Source: Limiplasma sp036645955 | GTDB taxonomy: Bacteria; Bacillota; Clostridia; Christensenellales; Aristaeellaceae | Reading direction: 5' to 3' | DNA length: 22,810 nt | Assembly (NCBI GenBank): GCA_036645955.1 | Contig: JAVXND010000044.1 | Coordinates: forward strand, 1-22,810 | Shown: one piece after another, positions 1 to 8,282 of the stretch | Layout: every line of letters begins with the position of its first letter | How positions within the stretch are numbered: the first letter of the stretch is position 1 | The notes under the pieces: model-generated | The model's database searches: none | What the model was told of the DNA's origin: nothing | Seen by the model: only the letters and a program-made list of their open reading frames with translations | Made by a program: the position numbers and the translations under genes

Positions 1-168
1 TCTGAGTTTTCTGAGCCTGCTTTGATTTTCGCATGAAGTGAAGCAAATTCATAGACGTGGGGGTATTTAGCGGTTACGCTTGATGCTTTGGCCGCTGACT
101 TTCTGCTGCTGTATGGTAGTTCGCTATTCGCTCAACCGTGTTCGTCGCTTCAGTTCGCGTATTGTCAT
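1..168 (-). pseudogene. Possible decayed IS66-type small transposase ORF (TnpA/orfA-like)
   Basis: Reading leftwards from an ATG at 168, the translation starts MTIRELKRRTRLSE, hits a TAG at 124-126, then continues in the same frame with RTTIQQQKVSGQSIK. This resembles the start of IS66-family orfA proteins as I remember them, where a Trp usually follows the SE position; the TAG could be a mutated TGG. Further stops follow, so no full protein can be made. The rest of the element would lie left of the window. The resemblance is short and recalled rather than searched, so this is a weak call. If right, it marks a mobile-element remnant at the edge of the AT-rich island. Confidence 0.3.
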
Positions 169-233
169 GTGCTTTGCCTTCTTTGCAGTCTCTTACTTAG
201 GAATAATATCATTCTATTTTGGAAAAACAACAA

Positions 234-256
234 TATAATTTACTCAATAGTAAATT
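234..256 (+). promoter_or_regulatory. -10 box with overlapping palindromic operator-like site
   Basis: A TATAAT at 234-239 is overlapped by a perfect 8-bp inverted repeat, AATTTACT (237-244), spacer CAAT, AGTAAATT (249-256). The repeat would cover the transcription start of the following gene, which begins at 284. No convincing -35 box is visible 17 bp upstream. The placement fits a repressor site, but the binding protein is unknown. Confidence 0.4.
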
Positions 257-283
257 AGGCGTATTTGAAACGGAGGAAAATAA

Positions 284-631
284 ATGAAATCTTGTGTCCC
301 GTTCATTATTCAAACGAACAACGTAACAACCGTTAAACAACTCTATGAATGTGGCTTCTTTCAAATTGACAACAACACCTTATATTATAGAACAATGATT
401 AATAAGTACTTATCTGCTTGTGTAACAATTACGTCAGAAACGCCTATTAAACGAGTCCTAATTCCGAAACAAAGCGCTATCACCCTAAAAATCATAGACG
501 AGACATACCTTCAACCCTATAATCCAACCTGGTCAGAAATAAGTATAGAACAGTGTAAGAATGATCTAACTCATATAATGCGTTTGCCGACGACCATGAG
601 CATCCAAGAGCAAGCAGATAATGAAAATTAA
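284..631 (+). CDS. Hypothetical protein, 115 aa, AT-rich island
   Basis: I do not recognise this protein. It has 115 residues, no signal peptide or membrane segment, and mixed helix/strand composition with many Thr, Asn and Ile. The start is well supported by GGAGG at 272-276, 7 nt before the ATG. Codon use is AT-rich like the 827-aa gene that converges on it (stops 56 bp apart) and unlike the GC-rich genes to the right, suggesting shared acquisition. The upstream palindrome over the -10 box suggests controlled expression. It could be a small partner, inhibitor or regulator of the convergent HEPN-DAC protein, or an unrelated island passenger; nothing in the sequence decides. Confidence 0.7.
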   Translation: MKSCVPFIIQTNNVTTVKQLYECGFFQIDNNTLYYRTMINKYLSACVTITSETPIKRVLIPKQSAITLKIIDETYLQPYNPTWSEISIEQCKNDLTHIMRLPTTMSIQEQADNEN

Positions 632-641
632 CACCAAATGG

Positions 642-677
642 TATCATATCAACTATCACAATATTCTGTATATGATA
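642..677. terminator. Weak hairpin between convergent genes
   Basis: TATCATAT (642-649) and ATATGATA (670-677) form an 8-bp AT-only stem with a 20-nt loop between the two convergent stop codons. There is no strong T-run on either strand, so termination is only suggested by position. Confidence 0.25.
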
Positions 678-687
678 TGCACATGTT

Positions 688-3171
688 TTAGATGGAAAGT
701 ATCTCCTCAGACTCTTTGTAGAAAGTCATATAGCCGTCCTGTGATACCTTAATTGCCAAACCGTACTCTGATAGCCGTACAGCTGCTGTTGTTCGAGCTC
801 CACTCAATACGCTTGCTCCGTTGGTGTTTACTATGGATGCAACTGCATAAACTCTTGCATCAGGTCCCAAGATCAAGGCTCCGTCCATTTCGACCAATTC
901 TCGACGTAAATATGAATTCAAACAATAGAATAACCGATTAGATCCGACTAATGTATCTAGAACTTTAAGCCTGAATGAATCAGTTTTCTTTTCCCCGTCT
1001 GTCAAGGTGATTCCATTATCAGAATTGTTTTCGACCTTTGCACGATCATCTGCGTTCAGCAATGTGGGATATGTCATTCGAAGCAGTTTTATCGGCAGCG
1101 GATGATCGTTTGCAATAGCAATGCACGCACCGCCATGGCTATATGAGACATCCACCAATGTTTGGAGTATCATATGTGCAGCATTTTCCCTTGTGCTACG
1201 TTGACTTATAAACTGTAGTTGCTTCTCAATCACCTCTTCAGCTAATTCAAACATGTTATATGTCCATCTACCATTATGTTTCGAATATGCAAGGCAACAC
1301 TTGGAGATGATAATAATATCCCCTTCAGTTGTCAGCAATACCCCAATTTTCCCATTATCGCAGACTTGAGCAAATCCTTGATGCGGATAGGGTATGGTAT
1401 ACAGGCCATTTTTTTCCGACAAGCTTGGAATATGATTGTGGAAAGTACCGTCTGCATATATTTCAACGCACGAAAACAATCCATCTGATATAGTTGCGCT
1501 ATAGTTTTGTGATAAAAAATCAATATAATCAAAACTCGGATTGGGAGACTCTTTGCAGTCTACAATAACGCCCAAAGATATATGCTTTCCTTCATATGTT
1601 TTTAGTGCCCATTGATCAAAACGCGCAAGTACACTATATAGTGTCTCTCTTTGCTGCCTCTCTAAGTTGATTGTTGGTCGAATCGAGTCTTCGAATTCCT
1701 TGATCTCTGCCCTGATCTTCTTTTTTATCTCATCACTACTTGTTCTTCTTTCCTGCTTTTCAGCTTCTGCCTTCTTCCTATTGAGTTCAATAATTAGGCG
1801 AGGTGTACTTTGGTTGCACAACATGCTGCATATCGAAAGCTGGTATGCAATCTCAGTATCCGAAGCAAACAGCAACTCCAATTCCCTTGGCCTAAGTGCT
1901 GCTGTTTTTTTCGTATTCCAAACAATTTGAATACTACTTATTAGCTCGCACAGATGTCCTTCCACTGTAGTCATGAGGGATGGTGTAATTCCCATGGGAT
2001 AAGACAACTGTTCAGTACAAACAGTATATTGGGAACCATATGATTGTGAAAAGTAAATCCTCGATGTATTACTATCATACATCGTAAAAGCACTGATTTT
2101 CTTGGGTTCCATTTCAATTTTCCTTTTCTCAATCTTCCCTTGAGGAATTAAAGGAATAATATATCTTTCTAGAATTGTAATAAATTCGATGGGTGATAGT
2201 GCAATGCCCTTATTATATACCCCTAAATCTGCAAATGTCATATCGTTATCTTCTGGGAACCTCATTGCACGCTTGACATCAGATAATGTTATAGTATGAA
2301 TCGATGGTTCTAAATCGGTGAAGCACCCATCTAACCGAGTATAAAACTCAAGAAACTCCTGAAATGGGAGGATTTTTTTAAGTATGATTACGACTGCATA
2401 CACACCGTAGTATACAGCATCTTCATTATTCTTTTTACCGAATCGCAATGATCGCGATGAATAGAAATTGTCGATGCGCTCATCGTGAGCACATGCATTT
2501 CTGAAAATGTTGAGAAAAAAACATACTGTCTCTAGTTCCTCGGAAGTCATAGACAACTGACTGGATATAAACCTCTGGGACTTTAGACTTAAGCAGTTAT
2601 AGAAATTTCGTATGGTGCCCATGCTCATAATATTTACTAGTAACCAGATGGGAATCTTATCTTGAGCATCCTGATATCGTTCAAATGGGGTGCTTTTTAC
2701 GTTATTTTTGTACTTTCGTTCTATCTCAACTTTTAATGTTTGATGCAATTCTTCAAGACGTGGAGCGGTTGCTTTACCTGTTTTTCGATCTGTTCGCTGC
2801 TCTTGCGATTGTTTAGAGTAATTGTTGGGGTCCCAATATTTCGTTGGTCCAAATTCATGGGCAAAATGGTCTGCAATTATTGTCTTTAGTGTATGTTCCA
2901 CTATCAGCAAATATTCTAAGAAAAGAGCCCTTATTTTTTGGTTAAAGCTATACAGATAATATATTTCTTCAAAGCTCGCTCCATGTAAGTATTCGGAGTT
3001 CTGTTGCTGAGGATTAAGCAAAAACGGAGAACCATAATACTTAATGAAGGAAGAGTAGTTATTTGTAGATAAAACAGATTTTGCACGGACTTCATCAGGA
3101 ATTTCAAGTTTACGCACACGCAATTCATCAATTTGTCCGTCTACCGATAAATATTTATCGCTCGTGTGCAT
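688..3171 (-). CDS. Abi_2-like HEPN nuclease fused to a DAC (diadenylate cyclase)-like domain
   Basis: A 827-aa predicted cytoplasmic protein. Residues 8-310 resemble the Abi_2/AbiD/AbiF abortive-infection family: an N-terminal LSVDGQIDELRVRKLEI stretch, a KYWDPNNY motif near 111-118, and RNACAH at 224-229, the RX4-6H signature of HEPN ribonucleases. A charged, probably coiled-coil stretch lies at about 460-508, then a possible sensor module at about 530-640 (ISDGLFS near 561). Residues 655-818 look like a DAC/DisA_N fold: GGACIAIA (680-687), DGA (763-765) and GARTTAA (791-797), where DisA has DGA and GTRHRTA. The His and second Arg of RHR are replaced by Thr, so cyclase activity is doubtful; the module may instead bind a nucleotide. 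ATG 3171 is preferred over TTG 3180 because AGGAGG (3183-3188) is 11 nt from the ATG but only 2 from the TTG. Composition is AT-rich. Inferred role: phage-defence RNase gated by a nucleotide-handling domain. Confidence 0.8.
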   Translation of the reverse strand: MHTSDKYLSVDGQIDELRVRKLEIPDEVRAKSVLSTNNYSSFIKYYGSPFLLNPQQQNSEYLHGASFEEIYYLYSFNQKIRALFLEYLLIVEHTLKTIIADHFAHEFGPTKYWDPNNYSKQSQEQRTDRKTGKATAPRLEELHQTLKVEIERKYKNNVKSTPFERYQDAQDKIPIWLLVNIMSMGTIRNFYNCLSLKSQRFISSQLSMTSEELETVCFFLNIFRNACAHDERIDNFYSSRSLRFGKKNNEDAVYYGVYAVVIILKKILPFQEFLEFYTRLDGCFTDLEPSIHTITLSDVKRAMRFPEDNDMTFADLGVYNKGIALSPIEFITILERYIIPLIPQGKIEKRKIEMEPKKISAFTMYDSNTSRIYFSQSYGSQYTVCTEQLSYPMGITPSLMTTVEGHLCELISSIQIVWNTKKTAALRPRELELLFASDTEIAYQLSICSMLCNQSTPRLIIELNRKKAEAEKQERRTSSDEIKKKIRAEIKEFEDSIRPTINLERQQRETLYSVLARFDQWALKTYEGKHISLGVIVDCKESPNPSFDYIDFLSQNYSATISDGLFSCVEIYADGTFHNHIPSLSEKNGLYTIPYPHQGFAQVCDNGKIGVLLTTEGDIIIISKCCLAYSKHNGRWTYNMFELAEEVIEKQLQFISQRSTRENAAHMILQTLVDVSYSHGGACIAIANDHPLPIKLLRMTYPTLLNADDRAKVENNSDNGITLTDGEKKTDSFRLKVLDTLVGSNRLFYCLNSYLRRELVEMDGALILGPDARVYAVASIVNTNGASVLSGARTTAAVRLSEYGLAIKVSQDGYMTFYKESEEILSI

Positions 3172-3284
3172 ATCCGACAAAGCCTCCTGAAATCCTATTT
3201 TTCGTGATAGGCTGCCATACTATTTGTGCCAATGCATAAAAGTAAAGCCCGGGCTCGGAAGAGCACCAGGCATATGACCTGTAT

Positions 3285-3313
3285 ATAATACCACGCGGGC
3301 TTGAAAACGTCAA
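3285..3313 (-). promoter_or_regulatory. Sigma-A-type promoter of the HEPN-DAC gene
   Basis: On the minus strand, TTGACG (3308-3313) and TATTAT (3285-3290) are separated by 17 bp, close to the sigma-70/sigma-A consensus. The predicted start near 3278 gives a leader of about 107 nt before the ATG at 3171. The leader contains a self-complementary GCCCGGGC. The gene therefore appears to have its own promoter. Confidence 0.55.
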
Positions 3314-3439
3314 GTGTTTTGTACTCTTTTGAAAAAATATTTTTTTTTTGAAACGGGGTGGTTTGTGCTTTTTTAAAACGGGTCGGTTCCATGCTGCTAC
3401 TGTCTATAAAAATTTTTATGGGGAGAGGGAGAGGGGTGA

Positions 3440-3477
3440 ACGCAAACTGGGCGGACACCATATATGGTGTCCCTACA
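3440..3477 (+). repeat. Palindromic dispersed repeat, copy 1
   Basis: The element reads acgc, aaactgggc, a perfect 20-bp palindrome GGACACCATATATGGTGTCC (3453-3472), then ctaca. A purine-rich G/A tract precedes it, as in copy 3. Near-identical copies occur at 14340 and 16278 in the same orientation. It lies directly downstream of the GGDEF gene, whose TAG stop (3473-3475) sits inside the conserved right flank. The 301-bp gap 3172-3472 otherwise holds only the HEPN-DAC promoter and leader and an A/T run near 3335-3358. Confidence 0.85.
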
Positions 3478-6394
3478 GCGGTTCGGAGTAAATGGCGTAG
3501 TTGTTTTTGCCGTGGCGCTTTACGTAGTACAGGGCGGTATCGGCTTTTTGGTAGAGGGACTCAAAATCCGCTTGGCCTTGGCGATGAATGACAACCCCGA
3601 TACTGCCATGAAGGGTATGCTCCTTTTGTGCGCCCACATGCAAGGCATACAGATTTTGGGTTACGGCGCTGATTGCGTCGATGAGGCTTTGCTCATTTTC
3701 CAGCTCTGGCACGAAGATCAAAAATTCGTCGCCGCCGATTCGCCCGAGCAGGGCTTGCTTGTCAAAGCAATGGCGAAGGGTATCCGCAAAGGCGCGGATG
3801 GCCAAATCGCCCTGCAAATGCCCGAAGGTATCGTTGATGGCTTTCAAATCGTCCACATCAATAATGGCCAGCGCACACAGGGCATTTGGCTTTGCTTGAA
3901 GCAGCTCCCTGATTTGACGCTCGATGGTGACTTTGTTATACAAGCCTGTGGGTTCATCGGTTTGAGAGCGCTTGAGTATGCGCAGCTCCTCGGCTTTGAC
4001 CTTGTCAATGTCTTGAAAGAGAACATAAATGAGGATGTCCTCCGTGTAGGGGTCGGCAATCATTTCCACGGTAATGCAAACCCACTTGAATTGCTCCTTG
4101 TGACAAATGCAAACCTCCATTTTTTTCTCGGGCTTGTTATGGGCAAAATCGGCGAGCAATGCTTCACGATCAAAAAAACGGCGCAGATCTTCTCGGCGAT
4201 CTGGAACAATGAGCTCATCAATGGCGGCGGCAAGCAACGCCGCCGGATCTTCATACAAGCGGGGGTCGCTGTGGAAAATTCCACAGCCTTGGGCACGGGT
4301 TACCTTCATCGCAGATAAATTGGCTTCAATGTAGAGAAGCGCATCCTTTGAAAGCAGATTGATATGCTGGCTCATGCGCTCATAAGCCAGCTCTTTTTCA
4401 TACTGCGCGGTAATTTCTACAAAGGAAATAACGGCGTAAGCGGGTTGCTTTTTGTCGTCAAAAACCACACTGCCGTCGTAGCTATACCAGCCCCATTGAT
4501 CCGACGATCCGTTTTTGCGCCTTTTGACCACGGCTTTTGCGGTGGGCTCGCCTGCCATGAGCTTATCATAAAATTTGAGGTAAACCTCGGCGGATTCCTT
4601 GGCGATGGTGCCGTTTTTGACGCAAGCATCCGGCATGTTATGCACCACCTCATCCAGACAAAGCACGGCGGCGGTATGCGGCTGTAAATAGGCAGTGTGG
4701 GTTTTTGGATTGTATTTCACAATAAAACGGTCGGAGTGGGAAACCACAATTTGGAACAGCTCCTCGTTTTGCCTCAAAACCGCATTTTCCGCCGCTTGTT
4801 CGTGCAGCTGTGTTACATCCTCAATGGATATGACCGCAGAAACGGGCTCGCCTGTGCTGCTAAACAGGGTGGTAAAATGAGCCAAGCACCAACCAAAGCC
4901 GCCGTGCTTAAATTTGCGCCGCAGGGTGACAGAACCGGATTTTTGGCCGCTTGAGATGGCCTCATAAAAGTCGGCAAAGTCCCCTTCGCTTTCGGGGGCA
5001 AAAATGTGCAGCGCAAGGATGCTTTCGGGTACATTTTGGGCGCTGGAGGGGAAACCAAACAAATCCACATCCTTTTGGAGCATGTAAACGGATTTGTCCG
5101 AAACGGTGTAGCGGTAGACCACTTTTCCGCTTTGCGTGATGGCAAGCCTATATTCTTCATCACGGATGCGAAGCTTGTCTTCGGCTTTTTTTTGATCGGT
5201 GATATCAAGCAAAACGGCGTTGATGCGAATGGTATCGCCCAAACGGTCGGCGACGGTTCCGCGCGCATTGAGCCAGCGGTAGCCGCCTTGCTTTGTGCGG
5301 TGGCGGTAAACACAGTCAATGCTGTTGGCACTTGGAGACAGAAGCGCTTGGATTTTTGGGCACAGGCTTTGCATATCCTCCTCAAGCATCATGCTTGAAA
5401 GGCGGTTTTTGGAAATGGACTCATATTCTTCTCTGGTATAACCGACCATTGCGCATACGCCGTCGCTGAAATATTCCATATGCAGGCCGCGAGGGGAATA
5501 CTCATATACCACAAGCCCGCCCGGAATGCTATCGGTGAGCAGCTGGAGCTGTGCAACGGCATCGTGCTGGGCGGTAACGTCGATGGCAACGCCAAAGCCC
5601 CACATGAGGCCGTCCTCGGTGCGCACGGAGCGAAAGTGATCCACCACGCGAATGATTTGGCCATTTTTGCGGCGCATTCTGTATTCTAAGATACAGCTGA
5701 CGGGTTCGCTTACCAAACGGCGAACCTGCTGACCAAAAGCGGCGCGATCCTCCTGCACAAGCATCAGGGAGTAATTGTCCTGAAAGAGGGTATGAATTTC
5801 GGCCTGCGTATAGCCTGATAGCTCCTCAAAGCCATGGCTTACATAGTCCATATGCACACGGCCAAAAAGCTGGCAGCGGTGTACGCCGCCTGGGATGTTG
5901 CTCACAATGGTTTGAATTTCCGCATTGGCAAACTCCAACTGGTTTTTTTGTTCCTTCAAATCATTTTCCAGCTTCACCATATCGGAAATATCCATGCAGA
6001 AGCACAGCAGAGCGGAGGTGCCGTTTTCGGTGTATTTATGGGTATATTCCCGAAGGCAAAGTTCACCGCCTGTTTTGGTTTTGACACGATAGGTAAAGGA
6101 GCAATGACCTTCCGTGGGCAGCTCTTGCATTGCCGTTTCCATTTTGGCAATGTCTTCGCCTTCAACCAAGCAATTGACAAAAAGGCCGTTTGTGGCGGAC
6201 AAAAAATCGCTTTGGCTTTGGTAGCCTAACAGCTTGACAAAAAAATCGTTCACATAGTACAGCGCAAAGCCCTTGCCCGCATCACAGCAAAGGAGGCCTG
6301 CGGGAATGGAGGTATTAAAGAAGCTGTTTTTGAGCTGCTCTAGCTGGGTGCTGACAAAGGGGTGGGGGATGGTTGGGGATGAATGAGGAATCAT
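3473..6394 (-). CDS. Multi-PAS GGDEF diguanylate cyclase
   Basis: A 973-aa protein with no membrane segment, predicted cytoplasmic. About six PAS-type sensor repeats run from residue 20 to 800 (roughly 20-143, 160-277, 283-402, 410-530, 540-665, 675-800), followed by a GGDEF domain at 806-970. The catalytic signature RIGGDEF is at 885-891, with metal and substrate residues in IIDVDDLKAINDTFGH (844-859), so it should make c-di-GMP from GTP. The usual RxxD inhibitory site six to nine residues before GGDEF is absent (DKQA instead), so product feedback at that site is not expected. The start is ATG 6394, 7 nt after GGAGG. It lies 31 bp downstream of the lipoprotein gene and is the last gene of the EAL / lipoprotein / GGDEF operon. 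The PAS ligands are unknown. Confidence 0.9.
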   Translation of the reverse strand: MIPHSSPTIPHPFVSTQLEQLKNSFFNTSIPAGLLCCDAGKGFALYYVNDFFVKLLGYQSQSDFLSATNGLFVNCLVEGEDIAKMETAMQELPTEGHCSFTYRVKTKTGGELCLREYTHKYTENGTSALLCFCMDISDMVKLENDLKEQKNQLEFANAEIQTIVSNIPGGVHRCQLFGRVHMDYVSHGFEELSGYTQAEIHTLFQDNYSLMLVQEDRAAFGQQVRRLVSEPVSCILEYRMRRKNGQIIRVVDHFRSVRTEDGLMWGFGVAIDVTAQHDAVAQLQLLTDSIPGGLVVYEYSPRGLHMEYFSDGVCAMVGYTREEYESISKNRLSSMMLEEDMQSLCPKIQALLSPSANSIDCVYRHRTKQGGYRWLNARGTVADRLGDTIRINAVLLDITDQKKAEDKLRIRDEEYRLAITQSGKVVYRYTVSDKSVYMLQKDVDLFGFPSSAQNVPESILALHIFAPESEGDFADFYEAISSGQKSGSVTLRRKFKHGGFGWCLAHFTTLFSSTGEPVSAVISIEDVTQLHEQAAENAVLRQNEELFQIVVSHSDRFIVKYNPKTHTAYLQPHTAAVLCLDEVVHNMPDACVKNGTIAKESAEVYLKFYDKLMAGEPTAKAVVKRRKNGSSDQWGWYSYDGSVVFDDKKQPAYAVISFVEITAQYEKELAYERMSQHINLLSKDALLYIEANLSAMKVTRAQGCGIFHSDPRLYEDPAALLAAAIDELIVPDRREDLRRFFDREALLADFAHNKPEKKMEVCICHKEQFKWVCITVEMIADPYTEDILIYVLFQDIDKVKAEELRILKRSQTDEPTGLYNKVTIERQIRELLQAKPNALCALAIIDVDDLKAINDTFGHLQGDLAIRAFADTLRHCFDKQALLGRIGGDEFLIFVPELENEQSLIDAISAVTQNLYALHVGAQKEHTLHGSIGVVIHRQGQADFESLYQKADTALYYVKRHGKNNYAIYSEPL

Positions 6395-6425
6395 AGCATG
6401 GCCTCCTAACGCGGGAAATGACGCT

Positions 6426-8282
6426 TTATTGCACTTGAATGCGGCCGTCTGTGACGGGGGAAATTTCGCCTTGCGCTTCAATGGCGGCTGTGACGGCTTC
6501 ACGCAGGGTGAAGGGGAGCTCTTGATTTTCTGCGGCTGAAAAGTTGATGACATTGGGAATGGACAGCATTTGATTTTCGCTGACGGTTACGGTATAGGTT
6601 TTTTGCAGGTCGAGGGGAGCGCCGTCTGCCGCAGTGATTTCGAGCAATTCGCCCGAGCCGTCGGCCAAGCGCTGGTAGCGATAGCGAAAGCCTGAGGGCG
6701 CAATAAACCATGCGTTGCCTTTTGGCGGCACAACGCCTTGATTGACGAGATCCCATATTTGCTGGCCTGTTACTTTGACATTATAGAGCTTTTTGTTTTG
6801 ACGAATCACGGATTCGATATCCGCAGAGGTAAGCTCGCCCTTGAAAAACTCGCCGCGAAAGGCGGTGCCCAGCTCCAAGGCATAATCGGTACCTGCGGCT
6901 TTGCGCACGCTATCCATGCAAAAATCGATGATGGCTAGCTCCTCTGTGCGGGATTGCATAAAAGTCCATGGGAACAGCTCGGCTGCGGTTCCCAGCACGG
7001 GAAGGGGCGGCGCAACGGTGGGTACATAGCCCGCGTTTTGCGAGTCGCAGGCCTTGAGAGCCTCCTCCGCTGTGATTTTGCCCTCCACCAGCGCGGCAAA
7101 GACCGTTTCCATTACGGCTTCCACGCCGCGGCCAAAGGTGGGCATATGCGTATAAGCGCCCTTTTGGATGATTTCTGCCAGCTTGGCATAGGGCTGTTCA
7201 ATGGGGAGCATGGTATCTGACAGATAGCTGATGAGCAATGGACAATCCTTTTGAAGCAGCTGCTGACCCTCCGTGGTGGAGATAAAGTCCAGCACCTGCA
7301 AAGCGGCTTGGCGCTTGGCACTGTTTTCGGCGGTGCTTAACTGATTGCTGAGCGCAAAATAACCTGCGGGCGCGGTATAGACCATTTGATTTTTTTCTTG
7401 CTCGCCCAGCAGGGGAAGCAAATCAAATCTCTCTGTGTTTGTGACGGGCAGCTGGCTATACTGCGCGGAGGAAAAGGTGGTCATAAAGCCAGCGCCATCC
7501 TGCATGGTGTTCAATCGGCTGTTTTCGCTAAACTGCATATCCTGGGGGCGCAAATAGCCCTTTTGAGACATATCCTCCACGCGCTTCCAAAGCTCCTGCC
7601 ACTGCGCATCCTGCGCCATGGTGGTTTTGCCCTGCTGATAATCGCTCATCCACTGCTGACCCTTGGGGGTGGAGAGGTAGCCCGCAATCAAAACCTTGAT
7701 GTATTGGGTGGGCAGCTGAGAATAAGGCACCACAAAGGGCTGTTTGCCAGCCTCCGCCATGGCCGCGAACACCTGATCCAGCTCGGCGGTGGTTTGCGGC
7801 ACGGGCAAGCCCAGCTGTGCAAGCCACTCCACGTTATAAAGGTAGCAAAGCACATCGCCTAGCCCGGGGATGAAATACACAGAGCCGTTGCCTGAAAGGT
7901 CCTTCATCAGGGACAGATTGTACCGCGACACAAAGGGCTCGTTTGTTAAATCCAACAGCTTGCCGCTGTTCCACAAATCCGTATCGGTGGTCATGAAAAG
8001 ATCGGGCTGTGCATCGTGCATCACCCGACGGGTGATTTCGTCCGTAAAGGGGGCGGCGCCGATGGGGCATACCTCGTACGCCAAGGTGATGTGGGGCAGC
8101 TTTTGATGCACCGCATCCGCGAAAATTTTTGTATCATGCTCATTCCAGTTGGAAAGCATGGTGAGCGTGACGGGCGCATCCGCAGGGGCGGCGGCGCGGG
8201 GAGTGGAAGAGGCGGGCGCACAGCCCGTGAGGGTGCAGGCAAGCAAGAGCAGGATGAGCAGCAGTGTTCCAAAACGTTTCAT
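6426..8282 (-). CDS. Solute-binding lipoprotein fused to a 5'-nucleotidase C-terminal-like domain
   Basis: A 618-aa exported lipoprotein. A lysine/arginine start and hydrophobic stretch end in the lipobox LTGC (18-21), so Cys21 should be lipidated. Residues about 30-430 resemble family 1 extracellular (sugar-type) solute-binding proteins of ABC importers. Residues 436-618 resemble the C-terminal substrate domain of 5'-nucleotidases: ELGTAFRGEFFKGELTSADI and VKVTGQQIWDLV match the GGxR...G.iT..D and vtG.ql patterns. The N-terminal metallophosphoesterase half of 5'-nucleotidases is missing, so this half probably binds rather than cleaves. No ABC permease is nearby; the gene sits between a Cache-EAL membrane protein and a GGDEF protein, so it may serve as a ligand receptor for c-di-GMP signalling. 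The start is ATG 8282 with AGGAG 8 nt upstream, overlapping the EAL stop as ATGA. Confidence 0.85.
   Translation of the reverse strand: MKRFGTLLLILLLLACTLTGCAPASSTPRAAAPADAPVTLTMLSNWNEHDTKIFADAVHQKLPHITLAYEVCPIGAAPFTDEITRRVMHDAQPDLFMTTDTDLWNSGKLLDLTNEPFVSRYNLSLMKDLSGNGSVYFIPGLGDVLCYLYNVEWLAQLGLPVPQTTAELDQVFAAMAEAGKQPFVVPYSQLPTQYIKVLIAGYLSTPKGQQWMSDYQQGKTTMAQDAQWQELWKRVEDMSQKGYLRPQDMQFSENSRLNTMQDGAGFMTTFSSAQYSQLPVTNTERFDLLPLLGEQEKNQMVYTAPAGYFALSNQLSTAENSAKRQAALQVLDFISTTEGQQLLQKDCPLLISYLSDTMLPIEQPYAKLAEIIQKGAYTHMPTFGRGVEAVMETVFAALVEGKITAEEALKACDSQNAGYVPTVAPPLPVLGTAAELFPWTFMQSRTEELAIIDFCMDSVRKAAGTDYALELGTAFRGEFFKGELTSADIESVIRQNKKLYNVKVTGQQIWDLVNQGVVPPKGNAWFIAPSGFRYRYQRLADGSGELLEITAADGAPLDLQKTYTVTVSENQMLSIPNVINFSAAENQELPFTLREAVTAAIEAQGEISPVTDGRIQVQ

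Noticed and set aside
6395..6553. Longer N terminus of the multi-PAS GGDEF protein
   Set aside because: It would overlap the end of the lipoprotein gene by 128 bp and has low-complexity sequence; GGAGG before ATG 6394 sets the start.
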